A stretch of 62,615 bases of DNA from Chitinophagaceae bacterium UBA4407 (GTDB lineage: Bacteria > Bacteroidota > Bacteroidia > Chitinophagales > Chitinophagaceae), in the NCBI GenBank assembly GCA_002390845.1, contig DGQT01000047.1:1-62615 (forward strand), written 5' to 3'. The notes beneath the pieces were generated by a model that saw only the letters and a list, made by a program, of their open reading frames with translations, searched no databases and was not told the DNA's origin. Shown here in pieces: positions 9,641 through 18,652 of the stretch (position 1 is the stretch's first letter; each line of letters starts with the position of its first letter). Both the position numbers and the translations under genes were made by a program.

Positions 9641-12454
9641 ATGCGACCATCACCAAAACTCATTCTTATTTTTCTTTGTTTTTTTGCTATAGCCGGCTAT
9701 GCACAAACAGGAAATTTAACGGGTAAAGTAACAGACGAGAATAGTAACCAGGCATTGTTGGGTGCATCCGTTTCAGTTATAGAAGCTGCAAAAAAAACAA
9801 TCACAGAAGCGGATGGAACGTTTAATATTAAAGGGCTTACCCCGGGTAAATACACATTGCTTGTTTCATATATAGGTTACGATTCTAAAAAGATTGCGGA
9901 AGTTGAAATAATAAAAGGTGAGTTAACCACGCTTAATGTTGTACTGTCACTTGCAAAGAGTAAGTTGAACGATGTAGTGGTACAATCTACCAGTGCAAGA
10001 AAAGAAAACTTAAGTTCATTGTTAACGGCAAGGAGAAATGCCGGTGTTGTGTCTGATGGTATCAGTGCTGATCTCATTAAAAAATCCCCCGATAAAAATA
10101 TTGGCGATGTATTGAAACGCATTAGTGGTACAACAGTGCAGGATAATAAATTTGTTGTGGTGCGTGGTATGAACGACCGTTACAACGAAGCCATGCTTAA
10201 CGGGGCGTTGTTACCAAGTTCTGAGCCCGACCGCAAAACATTTGCCTTTAATATTTTCCCTTCTGAGATTGTAGATAATATAACCATTATAAAAAGTGCA
10301 GCACCGGATTTGCCCGGAACATTTTCCGGCGGATTAATACAGATTAATACCAAAGAAACACCCGATAAAAACTTTATAGCTGTTAAAGCTGGCGCAGGGT
10401 ATAATACTATAACCACCGGCAAGAACTATTATACTTATAAAGGCGGCAAGTCAGACTGGATTGGCCTTGATGATGGTACAAGATCATTGCCATCGGCATT
10501 TCCATCAACTAACGATTATGCGGCTTATGGCATTGAAGATCAGAGCAGGCTTGGCAAAGCAATGGCGAATAACTGGGCAATTGGCAAGTCAACTGCACCG
10601 GTGAATACTGCTTTCCAGGTATCGGGTGGTTTTAGTGCAAAGCTTAGCAAGAAAAGTAATTATCCTAAACTCGGGGGCATATTCGGTATAACCTATAATT
10701 CTACCAGCAGGTTCAGCCAGTTTTTAACCAACGAATATGGAAACGATAATGTACAGGCTTACTATAATTACATAGACAGCGCCTACAACCGCAATATCCT
10801 TACAAGCGGCATGGGTAATTTAACGCTGAAGTTAAATGCCAACAATAAAATCTTTTTTAATAACCTGTATTCAATTAATTCAAACGATCAGTTGGTACAG
10901 CGTTCGGGGCCAAACCAATCATCAGGATATTATGACCTGAGAGCAAATTCATTCTTCTTCACAAGCAACAGAATATATAACTCGCAATTGGGTGGCGAAC
11001 ATTTTTTTCCAAAATCCAAATTGCGTATTAAGTGGCAGGGCTATTATACCAGCCTTTACAGGAACGAACCTGATTACCGCCGCAACCAGTACACGCAGCT
11101 TGAAGAAAATGGCCCGTACTTTCTGCTGGTGAATGCAGGCCCAAGCACATCTGCAACAACCGGGGTACATTATTATGCTGATGTACACGATGATACAAAG
11201 GGCGTAAACCTGGATCTCAGCCTGCCGTTTAAACTATTAAAAAATACGCAAACGCTTAAATTTGGCGGAGCTTATTTTTACAATACCCGCAGCCGTAATG
11301 CAAGATTTTTCTCTCCGGCATACAACCCCGATCAGCAGCCAGGATTTGATTTCAACCTGTTGCAATATGCGCAGGATTCAGTTTATGCGCCTAAAAACTT
11401 TGATGCCAACAGCGGATTTTTTTTAACTGAGTTTAATGACCCCAGGAACAATTACACCGGCTCTGTAAAAAATACAGCGGGCTATATTATGCTCGATGAT
11501 AAACTGTCAGATAAAGCAAGGCTTGTTTGGGGCGTACGTTACGAGAAATACCAGAATATTATCAATGGTATTACGGATGGCTTTCAACCTTATACCATTG
11601 ATTTAAAAACCAATAATTTTCTGCCATCAGCCAACTTTATCTATTCAGTAAAACCAAAGGCCAACATCAGGGCAGGTTTTAGCGAAAGCCTTAGCAGGCC
11701 GCTTTACAGGGAACTTGCTTACCAGTTGTTTTACGATTTTTTAGCGAACACTACTTTTTCCGGAAACCCTTCGCTGGCTGAGAGTCATATCTATAGCTAC
11801 GACCTTCGCTGGGAGGAATATTTTGGCGGTTCCCAATACTATTCAATCAGTGGTTTTTACAAGAAATTCAAAGACCCTATTGAAGCCTATATTTCTATTT
11901 CCGGGGCAGATTCAAGAACCATCAGTTACAGGAATGCAGCTTCTGCAAAAAACTACGGTATAGAACTGGAAGGCCGTAAAAATTTTGACTTCATCAGCAA
12001 AAAGCTAGAGAACCTTTCTGCATACGCCAATGTGTCTTTTATAAAATCAAAAACATCTGAATATACTTCAGCAAAAGATTCATCATACAGGCCTTTGCAG
12101 GGGCAATCTCCATATATTATCAATGCATCGTTGCAGTACAACGATCCTAAAACCAATTCCGGAATTTCTGTTCTGTACAATGTAATAGGGCCAAGATTAT
12201 TTCTTATTGGCGGTCTTGATAATGATCCTATCTGGGAGAAGCCGCATGCTGCCTTAGATATAAAAATTACAAAGTCGTTTCTAAAGAAGGGATTGGTAGA
12301 ATTAACTTTTGCCGACATACTGCACCAGAACGATGTGCAGTACAGGGATGTAAACAACAGTACATATCATAAATATGAAAAGAGTGCCGATGCATTAATA
12401 AGGCAGCAAAGTTTTGGTGCCACCATTTCACTGGCTGTTGGTTACAGGTTCTAA
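9641..12454 (+). CDS. TonB-dependent outer-membrane receptor with CarboxypepD_reg-like N-terminus
   Basis: The 937-residue product has a signal peptide ending AGYAQ. A CarboxypepD_reg-like beta-sandwich follows (GNLTGKVTDENSNQALLGAS and GKYTLLVSYIGYDSK, residues about 25-110), then a plug domain (near VVVRGMNDRYNEAML) and a 22-stranded barrel ending in an aromatic residue (VGYRF). It should move a ligand across the outer membrane using TonB energy. No SusD-like partner is adjacent, so it is not a classical SusCD pair. Its divergent neighbour is a T9SS beta-helix protein with a look-alike promoter, which hints at shared regulation. The substrate cannot be inferred. The upstream TTG at 9593 is rejected because the -7 box lies inside that extension. 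Confidence 0.9.
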   Translation: MRPSPKLILIFLCFFAIAGYAQTGNLTGKVTDENSNQALLGASVSVIEAAKKTITEADGTFNIKGLTPGKYTLLVSYIGYDSKKIAEVEIIKGELTTLNVVLSLAKSKLNDVVVQSTSARKENLSSLLTARRNAGVVSDGISADLIKKSPDKNIGDVLKRISGTTVQDNKFVVVRGMNDRYNEAMLNGALLPSSEPDRKTFAFNIFPSEIVDNITIIKSAAPDLPGTFSGGLIQINTKETPDKNFIAVKAGAGYNTITTGKNYYTYKGGKSDWIGLDDGTRSLPSAFPSTNDYAAYGIEDQSRLGKAMANNWAIGKSTAPVNTAFQVSGGFSAKLSKKSNYPKLGGIFGITYNSTSRFSQFLTNEYGNDNVQAYYNYIDSAYNRNILTSGMGNLTLKLNANNKIFFNNLYSINSNDQLVQRSGPNQSSGYYDLRANSFFFTSNRIYNSQLGGEHFFPKSKLRIKWQGYYTSLYRNEPDYRRNQYTQLEENGPYFLLVNAGPSTSATTGVHYYADVHDDTKGVNLDLSLPFKLLKNTQTLKFGGAYFYNTRSRNARFFSPAYNPDQQPGFDFNLLQYAQDSVYAPKNFDANSGFFLTEFNDPRNNYTGSVKNTAGYIMLDDKLSDKARLVWGVRYEKYQNIINGITDGFQPYTIDLKTNNFLPSANFIYSVKPKANIRAGFSESLSRPLYRELAYQLFYDFLANTTFSGNPSLAESHIYSYDLRWEEYFGGSQYYSISGFYKKFKDPIEAYISISGADSRTISYRNAASAKNYGIELEGRKNFDFISKKLENLSAYANVSFIKSKTSEYTSAKDSSYRPLQGQSPYIINASLQYNDPKTNSGISVLYNVIGPRLFLIGGLDNDPIWEKPHAALDIKITKSFLKKGLVELTFADILHQNDVQYRDVNNSTYHKYEKSADALIRQQSFGATISLAVGYRF

Positions 12455-12475
12455 AATAAAAAAGAAATGCTTTTG

Positions 12476-12667
12476 GAACCTGGCTTCAGTAATACTATGA
12501 AGCATCGTTGTGTCACTCACTTGTACGGTTGGAACCTTGAGCAGCAAAGGCTTTTAGCGGTTAGCCTTTAGCTATTAGCTAACAGCCAATGGCTAATAGC
12601 TATCCCTCAGCACAAGAGTGCGACGCAAGGAACGATCATAAAAGTGATATCGCCCGGGTCAAAAAAA
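12476..12667. repeat. Dispersed inverted repeat, full copy with mixed core types
   Basis: The left core at 12508-12526 is type II (TTGTGTCACTCACTTGTAC). The right core at 12610-12628 is type I (GCACAAGAGTGCGACGCAA), so the arms no longer match fully. The loop holds a degenerate hairpin of GCTAATAGCTA-like units. The right end reads CGCCCGGGTCAAAAAAA. An open frame starting at 12589 crosses the right arm and is not a believable N-terminus. Confidence 0.85.
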
Positions 12668-12723
12668 TGTATTTATGGCATTCATTAAATGGTAGAAAAT
12701 CTTTTACAAGTAAACTAAATTTT

Positions 12724-13995
12724 ATGCGCAAAATCTGTACGCTTATCGCTGTTTTTATTGTTGTATGTTTCCAGGCAGTTAATGCCCAGGGCCAGCCGTG
12801 TGATACGATTAATTCTCCTGTTCCCGGAAACTGGACAGCAACCAACTACGGCGCACCCACGCCATTTCCCGGTTTTACAGGCGGTTATATTAATGGTGTA
12901 AATTTTACCAAAGACCTGCAAAAAGCAAATTATTTCGATCTCTCTGCAACCCCGTATACACATATACTCGGCGTGGTAGTAAAGTTTGGTAAAGCCAATT
13001 CTAATTTTCCCGCCAACCTTTCAAAGCTGTTGTATTTTAAAGTATATGCAGACAATGCTGGTGTGCCCGGCACACAGCTTGGCAGTGCAGCGCAAATACC
13101 ACTTAGCCAGGCCAACAGCGATGTAAAGGCAGGGCTGAATACCAATATCAATTTTTCATCTGCCATAGCGCTGCCCACATCTAAGAAATTTTATGTTTCA
13201 ATGGATGTTTCAAACTTTGAATGGAAGTTGCAGGGCGGCAATGCCACCCATGATTCTGTTTCTATTTCAAGCACTGCTGATGACCAGGTAAAACCCAATG
13301 CTGCATGGGAATTTACAACCGACAGCACATGGGAACCTTTTACAGACGGATGGGAAAATCCTTCTGTTCCGGGCAACCCGCTCGATGTTACGTTGTACAT
13401 ATTTCCTTACGTAGCAACCTCTGCAACTGGTTGTGCTTTGCTGCCGGTACAACTACTTTCTTTTAATGCAGTACATAAATCAAATGATGTGGTGCTTAAC
13501 TGGCAGATAAGCAGTGAGATGAACATGAAAGGTTACGAAATTGAGAAGGCTTACAACAATAATGTTTATACAAAAGTTGTATCTGTTGCAGCATTGAACA
13601 GCTTAAAAAATCAACAGTATACTGTTACAGATAAAAATGCATTTGCCGCATCTTCAACGGTTCAGTACCGCCTTAAACAAATTGATGGGGATGGCAGTAT
13701 AAAGTATTCGCGCATTATTACACTTGCATCAAACAATTCTATAACTGATGTTGTTTTTGCAAACCCTTTCAGTGGCGCATTAAAACTGCAGCTGAATCTT
13801 TCAGAGCCACAAACTTTATCAATTAAAATGTACGATATGCAAGGCAGAACAGTAGCCATGCAGGCACCTTCGCTTTACAGCGCTTCGAATAATATCATCA
13901 ACATAAACGCAGCAGCAGGTTTAAAGCCAGGAACTTATTTATTGGAACTAAATACCGGAAAAGAGCAAAAGGTATTTAAGGTTGTAAAAGAATAG
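12724..13995 (+). CDS. Secreted protein with T9SS type A sorting domain
   Basis: The product is 423 residues from the ATG at 12724. A signal peptide ends VNAQG. The middle region has no recognised catalytic domain; PVQLLSFNA followed by LNWQISSEMNMKGYEIEKA is the segment that commonly precedes the sorting domain in Bacteroidota T9SS cargo. The C-terminus (GTYLLELNTGKEQKVFKVVKE) is a type A sorting domain. The open frame begins at 12589, but its first 45 codons are encoded by the dispersed repeat and lack a signal peptide, so the internal ATG is chosen. The function is unknown; surface attachment or release through T9SS is inferred. Confidence 0.85.
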   Translation: MRKICTLIAVFIVVCFQAVNAQGQPCDTINSPVPGNWTATNYGAPTPFPGFTGGYINGVNFTKDLQKANYFDLSATPYTHILGVVVKFGKANSNFPANLSKLLYFKVYADNAGVPGTQLGSAAQIPLSQANSDVKAGLNTNINFSSAIALPTSKKFYVSMDVSNFEWKLQGGNATHDSVSISSTADDQVKPNAAWEFTTDSTWEPFTDGWENPSVPGNPLDVTLYIFPYVATSATGCALLPVQLLSFNAVHKSNDVVLNWQISSEMNMKGYEIEKAYNNNVYTKVVSVAALNSLKNQQYTVTDKNAFAASSTVQYRLKQIDGDGSIKYSRIITLASNNSITDVVFANPFSGALKLQLNLSEPQTLSIKMYDMQGRTVAMQAPSLYSASNNIININAAAGLKPGTYLLELNTGKEQKVFKVVKE

Positions 13996-14019
13996 AAACC
14001 CTTCATCTCAAAAACAAAG

Positions 14020-14048
14020 AGCAGGCAAATATGGCCTGCTTTTTTTTA
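14020..14048 (+). terminator. Rho-independent terminator
   Basis: AGCAGGC and GCCTGCT form a 7-base stem around a 7-base loop, followed by eight T. It lies 25 bases past the T9SS gene and just before the convergent gene's stop, so it may serve both strands, with a weaker tail on the minus strand. Confidence 0.85.
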
Positions 14049-14061
14049 TTTGCTGGTGTAA

Positions 14062-15279
14062 CTATTTTTTCCCGGGGTTATATTCATAAACTACTTTAAA
14101 CGGCGTCTTACGTAAATTGTTTGCAAGCTGCCCGATGCGCAAATCTTCTGTTTGAGGAGTAGGATCGCAGATGGAATATTTGTTGCCATTGTAAACGATA
14201 GGTTTACCCACAGGCTTATCAAAACTTACGGCCATTGTAATATGGGTTGGATATAACAGGGCAATCATCGGCAGGTTGTAAATTTCTTTTACAAGGTAAA
14301 AAAATAAAGCTACCCTGTCGTCGCAATCGCTGTATTGATAGAGTAAAGTCTGCTCGGGTGACAGGCGCCGTTCCTTACCAAAATTATCCTGATCATTCTC
14401 ATACAAAAATGCATAACGTGTAAAACGCATCAGGTAATCAACACCTTTTTTCTGGCTCATTCCCTGTATGTTTTTTTTAAGCAATGGAATAAACGAACTG
14501 TAAGTTTCCTTACTCATTGGAATATTAAAATACGATTCAAAATCAACGATGGGGTAATTTGCAAAAATGGCCTGCACCTGTGGGTTCATCATTACTTTAA
14601 AATGATACACTTTGCCGCGAAAGCTAAACTGCAGATCTTTTTCAGCATAGTCTGACTGTTTAAAATCAGGTATGCGTGTTACTTTATAAGAAAAAGGGTT
14701 CTGTGCTTCGGGTAAATGAAACGCAGTTTCTTTTATGGTGTCTTTATCAAAATCAATTTTACCGTAATCATGATAATTTAAACATACATATTGTTTGCCG
14801 TCTTTTGTATAAAACGGAATGTCGTAAATGTTCTCATTGCTGCGCACGTAAAATAGCAATTCATCTTTACCTATGCCAAGTGTGGCATCGTACCCACTTT
14901 TAGAAAGTAAAAACCATTTATATAAAGTGTAACGTAAATAGTTCTCAGCTTTAGGAGCCATTTGTTCAGCGGTTTTGCGGATAAGTTGGTAATACAACCA
15001 GTCGTTCAGGTTGTTTTTTTCTTTATATGCCAGCAGTGTATCAATAATTGGTTTGCAGTTCGCTTTACTGATGGATGCATAAAATAATTCCAATGCTTCC
15101 TGTGAGAGTGATGATTTAAAATCTACAATCATTGTAGTGTCTGTAACGATATCTATTGTATCGTCATCAAAATAAAAATGCAGGTGCTGTACATTTGTTT
15201 GACTGTAAGCAACGAATGATGTAAGGCTTAAAATAATTGCAGTAAATAATATAGCAAGAACCTTCTTCAAATTAATCAA
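14062..15279 (-). CDS. Secreted transglutaminase-like protein of unknown function
   Basis: The 405-residue protein has a signal peptide (about residues 1-26, ending AYSQT). The C-terminal third carries what looks like a transglutaminase/papain-fold triad: C319 in YSDCDDR, H346 in YPTHITMAV and D372 in ICDPT, with the spacing seen in transglutaminase-like proteins. Those folds act as proteases, amidases or cross-linkers in the periplasm or on the surface. The N-terminal 250 residues match no family I know. It stands alone between two repeats and is convergent with the preceding T9SS gene. A near-consensus -7 box (TAACTTTA) lies at 15290-15297 on the minus strand. The catalytic assignment is from motif reading only. 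Confidence 0.65.
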   Translation of the reverse strand: MINLKKVLAILFTAIILSLTSFVAYSQTNVQHLHFYFDDDTIDIVTDTTMIVDFKSSLSQEALELFYASISKANCKPIIDTLLAYKEKNNLNDWLYYQLIRKTAEQMAPKAENYLRYTLYKWFLLSKSGYDATLGIGKDELLFYVRSNENIYDIPFYTKDGKQYVCLNYHDYGKIDFDKDTIKETAFHLPEAQNPFSYKVTRIPDFKQSDYAEKDLQFSFRGKVYHFKVMMNPQVQAIFANYPIVDFESYFNIPMSKETYSSFIPLLKKNIQGMSQKKGVDYLMRFTRYAFLYENDQDNFGKERRLSPEQTLLYQYSDCDDRVALFFYLVKEIYNLPMIALLYPTHITMAVSFDKPVGKPIVYNGNKYSICDPTPQTEDLRIGQLANNLRKTPFKVVYEYNPGKK

Positions 15280-15324
15280 TCCCTTTCTTTAAAGTTATTA
15301 AGAACCTGTGAAAAGATAAGGTGA

Positions 15325-15532
15325 ATTTTTTTGTCCGGGCATTTGTTTTTTATGGCATCTTTTCTTGCGTCGCACTGTTGTACTGTTGGATATTCTTTCG
15401 AGCTTTATCTAAGCGTAGTTAATACAACCATTTTCAAATAGTGCAACCTGAAGTTCAATAAAGTTATAAATGTACAAGTGTGCGACGCAAGAAAAGATCA
15501 ACAGAATTGTTATGCCGGGCTCATAAAATTTC
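15325..15532. repeat. Dispersed inverted repeat, full copy (type I cores)
   Basis: The left end TTTTTTGTCCGGGCA leads to the core TTGCGTCGCACTGTTGTAC (15365-15383). The right core GTACAAGTGTGCGACGCAA (15472-15490) leads to ATGCCGGGCTCATAAAATTT. Pairing continues past the core (TTTTC/GAAAA), and an outer AACCTGT at 15302-15308 has its inverted partner ACAGGTT at 15541-15547. Confidence 0.88.
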
Positions 15533-15554
15533 CTAATGCAACAGGTTAGAATAA

Positions 15555-17198
15555 CTATTTTATGGTTTTTGTAATACCGTCTAAAATAGTTTTCCAGATA
15601 AGGTTAAAGAAAGATTTTTGTGGATTTCTCCGGGCACTTGCATTTTCAAAACCGCCTGATTCGTTATTCGCTTTTTTGATAACAAAACTATTTGCAATAA
15701 AGCTGATAAATCCCTTTTCTTTTAGTTTGCCTTTTGCATTTTCGTCTGGTTTCAAAACGCCAATTTTAAGATCGTTGTATAGAAAAGATACTTTGCCCGA
15801 AGCACGTTTATCACTGGCCTGTATATGCGCTGTAAGTTTTTTGATCTGCGCATTTTTTATTTCGAACAAACCAAGCGGCATTGTTGCATCGTTTAATTTT
15901 TTACCATCGATGGCGCCAAGGGTTGCATCTAAAGAAAAATTGCCGGTAGCAGTTTTGGTAAGATCAAATTTGAATACCGCCTGCAAGGAACCACTGCCCA
16001 TTAAAAGCGAACTGGCATTCAATGTAAGAAAATGATCTTTGGCAATGTTTTCTTTTTCGTTTGTAATATTTGTAAAAGCACCGTTTATTTTATCAAAAAC
16101 AAGCAGGCCTGTTTTGCCTGACTGTGGGTTAAACTCTTTATAAGTAACCTTGATATTATTTAATGCGATAGTATCAATTGAAAGCGGCATTTTTATTTTC
16201 ATTAATAACTGGTGTGGGTAATTACCCACTTTGGTTTTGCCTGATGCGGGCAAAGAACGGTCGGCATACACTTCTACCGAACCATTATCAAGACTTACCT
16301 GTGAAGCTGTAAAACCATCTTCTGATAAAAGACTGTACCAATCAACATTTTTTATTGAAGCAGATTCAAATTTTATATCGTAACGATCTTTGTAAAAGGA
16401 GATCTTTTTACTAAAATCTTCTTTTTTGCCTTTAGGTTTTAAAGAGAGCCCGCTTATATTCATTGTATGTGAAGAGGCATACAGCGCAACAGAATCTACT
16501 TTAAAATTATACAGGCTGTCGGCGGTAGTAATGGTATAATCTTTTAAAAAAATACCTGCATTTTTTGCGTATAAAAACCTGGTTGAATCGTATTGTGTAG
16601 CAGAATCTACCAATACATCTTTAAAAATCATGGAAACGTTTTTAAACTTTGTAATCTTATCATCCTCCCGAATATTGTGATAAGTAAAATCAGCATTTTG
16701 AACGTATAGGTTTTTTATAGCAAGGTGTTTCAGGCTTTCACCAATACGGCTGTATAAATTACTGGTGTCTGGCGGAGTATAATTATAAGAACGCCTGTGG
16801 TGAAAAACTTCTACAATGGGTTCTTTTATATACAATACATCCAGGTCAATATTGTTTCCTTTAAGAATGTCATCGGTACCAATGCCATCTACAACAAGCG
16901 TTTTAATAGATACCTTAAAAACATCATTAGGTGCCTGTTTCAGGCTGTCTAACACAATCAACCTTGAGGAATCTGTAATTAGCTCAGCATTAAAAAGGTA
17001 CACTTTAGATTCAAGCACATCAACATTTATACTGTCAAATTCCAGCCGGTACAACCCATCTGAACCATCTTTTACCAATTGCTGCAGTTTTGATTTTATC
17101 AGTGGTTCAAAATCTTCGCTGCCGCGAAATTTTAAATAAAGAAACGCCCCACCAATCAAAACAGCCACACTGATGCCAATGATCCATATTTTTTTCAT
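15555..17198 (-). CDS. AsmA-like single-pass envelope protein
   Basis: The 547-residue product has one N-terminal membrane segment (IWIIGISVAVLIGGAFLYL, residues 4-22), then a long beta-rich periplasmic region with alternating hydrophobic residues. The pattern, with a conserved opening of the LEFDSINVDVLESKVYLFNAEL kind and a region starting KKLTAHIQASDKRASGKVSF near the C-terminus, resembles AsmA/DUF748-type proteins. That wider family includes bridge-like lipid transporters between the two membranes. It is shorter than classic AsmA or TamB, so a minor or accessory role is likely. It is divergent from mqnE. Family membership is inferred from overall pattern, not from a defining motif. Confidence 0.6.
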   Translation of the reverse strand: MKKIWIIGISVAVLIGGAFLYLKFRGSEDFEPLIKSKLQQLVKDGSDGLYRLEFDSINVDVLESKVYLFNAELITDSSRLIVLDSLKQAPNDVFKVSIKTLVVDGIGTDDILKGNNIDLDVLYIKEPIVEVFHHRRSYNYTPPDTSNLYSRIGESLKHLAIKNLYVQNADFTYHNIREDDKITKFKNVSMIFKDVLVDSATQYDSTRFLYAKNAGIFLKDYTITTADSLYNFKVDSVALYASSHTMNISGLSLKPKGKKEDFSKKISFYKDRYDIKFESASIKNVDWYSLLSEDGFTASQVSLDNGSVEVYADRSLPASGKTKVGNYPHQLLMKIKMPLSIDTIALNNIKVTYKEFNPQSGKTGLLVFDKINGAFTNITNEKENIAKDHFLTLNASSLLMGSGSLQAVFKFDLTKTATGNFSLDATLGAIDGKKLNDATMPLGLFEIKNAQIKKLTAHIQASDKRASGKVSFLYNDLKIGVLKPDENAKGKLKEKGFISFIANSFVIKKANNESGGFENASARRNPQKSFFNLIWKTILDGITKTIK

Positions 17199-17248
17199 AC
17201 CTGTTGTATTTAAAAAATTGTGCCGTTAAATATTCCGGTCTAAAACCC

Positions 17249-17281
17249 TTTGTTTTTTTTATTCACAGGGCAATACCTTTG
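17249..17281 (+). promoter_or_regulatory. Bacteroidota-type promoter of mqnE
   Basis: TTTG at 17249-17252 (-33) and TACCTTTG at 17274-17281 (-7) are separated by 21 bases, matching the Bacteroidota consensus. The leader would be about 10 bases before the ATG at 17298. Confidence 0.8.
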
Positions 17282-17297
17282 CATTTCAAATGAATAT

Positions 17298-18476
17298 ATG
17301 GAAACAAAAAAATCAGGTGTGCAGGCTTTGGTAAATGCGGTAAGCGACAACGATTTGAAAAGTATCGGTAAAAAAGTATTAGCAGGTGAAAGGATCGATT
17401 TCGGTGAAGGTGTTATTTTATTTGAAAAAGCTTCTGTTGGTTACCTGGGCGCACTGGCCAACTTTGTACGTGAAAAAATGCATGGCGATAAAACCTATTT
17501 CAACCGGAATTTTCATATAGAACCTACGAATGTCTGTGTGTTCAGCTGTGCTTTTTGCGCCTATTCGCGTTTGTATGCCAATCGTGAGGAAGGCTGGGAA
17601 TTAAGCATCAGTCAAATGCTGGACATTGTAAAAAAATACGATGGCAAACCCGTTACCGAAGTACATATCGTTGGCGGCGTTCACCCAAAAATGAACCTTG
17701 AATTCTTTGCAGAACTCATGCGCAATATTAAAGCACACAGGCCCGGCTTGCATATTAAAGCTTTTACAGCAGTGGAATTTGATTACATGTTTCGCAAAGC
17801 AAAAGTTTCTGTAGAAGAAGGCATGCAATTTCTTCACAATGCAGGGCTCGATTCAATACCCGGCGGCGGCGCAGAAATTTTTCATCCGGATATCCGGCAA
17901 CAGATCTGTGCCGACAAAGTTGATGCGGATGGCTGGTTAAATATTCACCGCACTGCACATAAAATGGGTATGCACAGCAATGCTACCATGTTGTACGGCC
18001 ACATAGAAAAATATGAACATCGTATCGATCATATGGAAAGGCTGCGACAGTTGCAGGACGAAACAGGCGGCTTCAATACATTTATTCCACTCAAGTTTCG
18101 TAACAAGGATAACGACATGAGCCATATTCCCGAAAGTACTGTTACAGAAGATATGCGCTTATATGCAGTGGCAAGATTGTACATGGATAATTTTCCGCAT
18201 ATCAAGGCTTACTGGCCCATGCTTGGCAGGCAAAATGCACAGCTTACTTTAAGCTTCGGCGTAAACGATCTTGACGGAACGATAGACGATACAACAAAAA
18301 TTTATTCAATGGCAGGCAGCGAGGAGCAATCGCCGTCTTTGTCAACAGCGCAGTTGGTTTCGTTGATACGGCAGGCTAAAAGAGAACCTGTAGAACGCGA
18401 TACGCTGTATAACGAAATAAAAAATTATGCCAATGCCGATGTTGCTGAAATGGAGGTAAACCCGCTTTATAACTGA
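17298..18476 (+). CDS. mqnE: Aminofutalosine synthase MqnE
   Basis: MqnE is a radical SAM enzyme of the futalosine pathway. It couples 3-[(1-carboxyvinyl)oxy]benzoate with S-adenosylmethionine to form aminofutalosine, a step in menaquinone synthesis. The product is 392 residues from the ATG at 17298. The iron-sulfur motif is C80-x3-C84-x2-C87 (CVFSCAFC). GLDSIPGGGAEIFHP and KAFTAVEFDYM are family landmarks that distinguish MqnE from MqnC. The open frame extends to 17250, but the promoter's -7 box lies within that extension. It is monocistronic here; other mqn genes are not in the window. Confidence 0.94.
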   Translation: METKKSGVQALVNAVSDNDLKSIGKKVLAGERIDFGEGVILFEKASVGYLGALANFVREKMHGDKTYFNRNFHIEPTNVCVFSCAFCAYSRLYANREEGWELSISQMLDIVKKYDGKPVTEVHIVGGVHPKMNLEFFAELMRNIKAHRPGLHIKAFTAVEFDYMFRKAKVSVEEGMQFLHNAGLDSIPGGGAEIFHPDIRQQICADKVDADGWLNIHRTAHKMGMHSNATMLYGHIEKYEHRIDHMERLRQLQDETGGFNTFIPLKFRNKDNDMSHIPESTVTEDMRLYAVARLYMDNFPHIKAYWPMLGRQNAQLTLSFGVNDLDGTIDDTTKIYSMAGSEEQSPSLSTAQLVSLIRQAKREPVERDTLYNEIKNYANADVAEMEVNPLYN

Positions 18477-18480
18477 GCAG

Positions 18481-18575
18481 TTTTTTTGAGCCGGACGATA
18501 TAACTTTTATCATCTTTCCTTGCGTCGCACACTTTTGCAGCAGTAATTTTTATGAACTTTCAACAGCCTTCGAAC
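18481..18575. repeat. Dispersed repeat, left arm only (type I core)
   Basis: TTTTTTTGAGCCGGAC starts 5 bases after the mqnE stop. The core TTGCGTCGCACACTTTTGC is at 18520-18538, followed by the loop-side motif CTTTCAACAGCC. No right arm is present before anmK. Confidence 0.8.
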
Positions 18576-18652
18576 ATCAAAATATTTATGCAGTTTTATT
18601 AAAATAAAGCGTTCTTGTTTTATACTTTTTTATTTTAAATTTTATTCCATTT

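Noticed and set aside
12589..12723. N-terminal extension of the T9SS gene from an ATG at 12589
   Set aside because: These codons read through the right arm of a dispersed repeat and carry no signal peptide; the ATG at 12724 starts a clear one.
15562..16035. 157-codon plus-strand frame opposite the AsmA-like gene
   Set aside because: It is fully antisense to a gene with good membrane and beta-strand pattern, and has phenylalanine/leucine-rich shadow composition.
18481..18540. Left arms as ordinary rho-independent terminators
   Set aside because: The T-run comes before, not after, any GC-rich part, and a single arm has no strong internal hairpin.
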